Assembly: GCA_001770015.1 (NCBI GenBank)
Contig: MEQB01000036.1
Location: 124,001 to 188,000 of the forward strand
Length of the DNA: 64,000 nt
Source: Bdellovibrionales bacterium RIFOXYC1_FULL_37_79
GTDB lineage: Bacteria > Bdellovibrionota > Bacteriovoracia > Bacteriovoracales > Bacteriovoracaceae
Direction: 5' to 3'
The translations under genes were made by a program, and so were the position numbers. Below the pieces are notes generated by a model that was not told the origin of the DNA, made no database searches, and saw nothing but the letters and a program-made list of their open reading frames with translations. Shown here piece by piece: positions 63,138-64,000 of this stretch (position 1 is its first letter; every line of letters begins with the position of its first letter).

Positions 63138-63848
63138 TTAAAAACCAAATTCAGCTATATACTCTTTCAAATTAACGTCTGGATTATCAGTTAACACGGC
63201 ACTGATCAGGTCACGAGTGCTTTTTGAATCTCGCTCACCTTTCTCTCTTGCTACTTGATACAAATATTCGTGAAGCATCAAGGTAGCCTTGCTTTCTTCA
63301 GAAAAACGAATATGATTAAAAAGTCTTGTATCAATGTGAAGCCGGTAACCGTTCACCCCCTCATCCCACTTTTGAACCGCCACATTGGTTAAAACACATT
63401 GGTTGACAAACTGAAATCCTGAGTAATTTTCATCATGGGTAGGATCAACCGGACCATGCTTAAAACCAATAATTCTCTTATTAAATTCATTTTTACTCTT
63501 AATGATTTCTCGAGCAAAAAAAGGATCTGCAATCTGAATTTTTTGAATCATCCTGTCCAAAAACTCCACATAAGATTCGTTGGCTGCCACTCGATGTATC
63601 TGATCCTCACCAACTACTTTTTGAGCATGAAATAAATCCAACGTTTCCAGAGAAGTAATGTTAGACAGATATTGGGAGGAAATAACCCCCTCGGCTTTCT
63701 CTACAATTGCTGCAATTTTCAGCGAATCAAAACAAACTACGGCTTTTCCACCACCGCTGCCCCAACCACCTTCAAAAATGGCACTGGCATTCGCACTAAA
63801 CAACATAATCATTAAACTAAAAAAAACAATATTATTTTTAATCTTCAT
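63138..63848 (-). CDS. Secreted hypothetical protein with GSGGG motif
   Basis: 236 residues; GGAGAAAG before ATG. Signal peptide (FFSLMIMLFSANASA), followed at once by EGGWGSGGGKAVVCF, a motif I associate with secreted proteins of Bdellovibrio-like bacteria (recollection, not a search). The C-terminus has MLHEYLYQVAREKGERDSKSTRDL, where HEYLY resembles but does not match HExxH. Otherwise mixed helix and strand with a Cys at about residue 38 and another near 150, possibly disulfide-linked. Family and role unknown. Confidence 0.75.
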   Translation of the reverse strand: MKIKNNIVFFSLMIMLFSANASAIFEGGWGSGGGKAVVCFDSLKIAAIVEKAEGVISSQYLSNITSLETLDLFHAQKVVGEDQIHRVAANESYVEFLDRMIQKIQIADPFFAREIIKSKNEFNKRIIGFKHGPVDPTHDENYSGFQFVNQCVLTNVAVQKWDEGVNGYRLHIDTRLFNHIRFSEESKATLMLHEYLYQVAREKGERDSKSTRDLISAVLTDNPDVNLKEYIAEFGF

Positions 63849-64000
63849 AGCTTTCTCCTGACGGATGGATTAAATACAAAAATTATTAACTTGTCTGCAG
63901 AATGTAAGATTTGTTTAGAATTCTTTATCCTGCCTTAAATAGCCAGTCATTTTGTATTTTGCGATGAAAAATTTATTTCAACTGGAATAACAAAATAACT
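63849..64000. other. Upstream AT-rich DNA at window edge
   Basis: About 150 bp between the secreted-protein start and the window end. I see no ORF with a ribosome site; presumably the promoter region of the minus-strand gene. Confidence 0.4.

Noticed and set aside
63138-63848. Zinc metalloprotease based on HEYLY
   Set aside because: The motif is HExxY and not HExxH, and no third ligand could be identified.
1-64000. tRNA, rRNA or other structured RNA genes
   Set aside because: No cloverleaf with conserved loops or ribosomal RNA segments was recognised by eye; a covariance-model search would be needed to exclude small RNAs.

Overview
The window looks like chromosomal DNA of a low-GC, Gram-negative, flagellated bacterium. 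The signs are outer-membrane lipoproteins (LPP20-like and LpoB-like), many Sec signal peptides and lipoboxes, a flagellin, a system-II (ResB/CcsA) cytochrome c assembly operon, an MMPL-type exporter and periplasmic binding proteins. Protein style and gene mix suggest a deltaproteobacterial or Bdellovibrionota-like lineage, but this is an impression and not a classification. Oxygen-defence genes (rubrerythrin, rubredoxin reductase, Fe/Mn SOD) sit beside genes usually linked to anaerobic purine catabolism, so the organism probably meets fluctuating or low oxygen. No rRNA, tRNA, CRISPR array, transposase or integrase was seen.

Layout. 1-6.6 kb: the 3' end of an unknown gene, a secreted GH13 amylase, a minus-strand group (43-residue membrane microprotein, membrane-anchored protein, ECF sigma factor with a Cys/His-rich linker), then flagellin, a PQ-loop-like membrane protein and a secreted endonuclease I. 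6.7-11.8 kb: an acetyl-CoA/acetate operon (CoA-transferase fused to a GNAT domain, ADP-forming acyl-CoA synthetase, BioD/DRTGG-type ATPase). 11.8-15.6 kb: three tandem secreted paralogues, each behind a copy of the same promoter-plus-signal-peptide repeat. 15.6-24.9 kb: PhnD-like binding protein, lipoprotein, rubrerythrin and rubredoxin reductase, the CcsX-ResB-CcsA operon, an amidohydrolase and a TauE/SafE permease. 24.9-29.7 kb: a large lipoprotein and small membrane or secreted proteins, including an ICMT-type methyltransferase.

29.7-41.8 kb: one uninterrupted minus-strand run. Read in the direction of transcription it is ygeW, ygeY, xdhD-like, ssnA, a U32-family Fe-S protein, a type III polyketide synthase, a UbiE/MenG-type methyltransferase, a YceI-like lipid-binding protein and an MMPL exporter. 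The first four belong to the yge/ygf/ssnA/xdh purine (uric acid) catabolic gene set. The last five resemble a route for making, hydroxylating, methylating, carrying and exporting a phenolic or quinone lipid. 43.3-51.6 kb continues the purine theme with two PLP fold-type II enzymes and ygfK, interrupted by an ATP synthase c subunit and a cation diffusion facilitator. Next to ygfK and divergent from it is an unusual HTH-PAS-PAS-GAF-histidine kinase, a natural candidate regulator.

54-64 kb: a secreted HELTH metalloprotease-like protein, a four-gene envelope lipoprotein operon (two LPP20-like proteins, LpoB-like, COG3014-like), SOD, a B12-binding radical SAM protein whose start codon abuts the SOD terminator, an APP1-type phosphatase, an exported small heat-shock protein and an unknown secreted protein. 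The most interesting possibility is the phenolic-lipid module at 28.6-35.5 kb, in which a U32 Fe-S protein may replace the flavin monooxygenase of known type III PKS quinone pathways.
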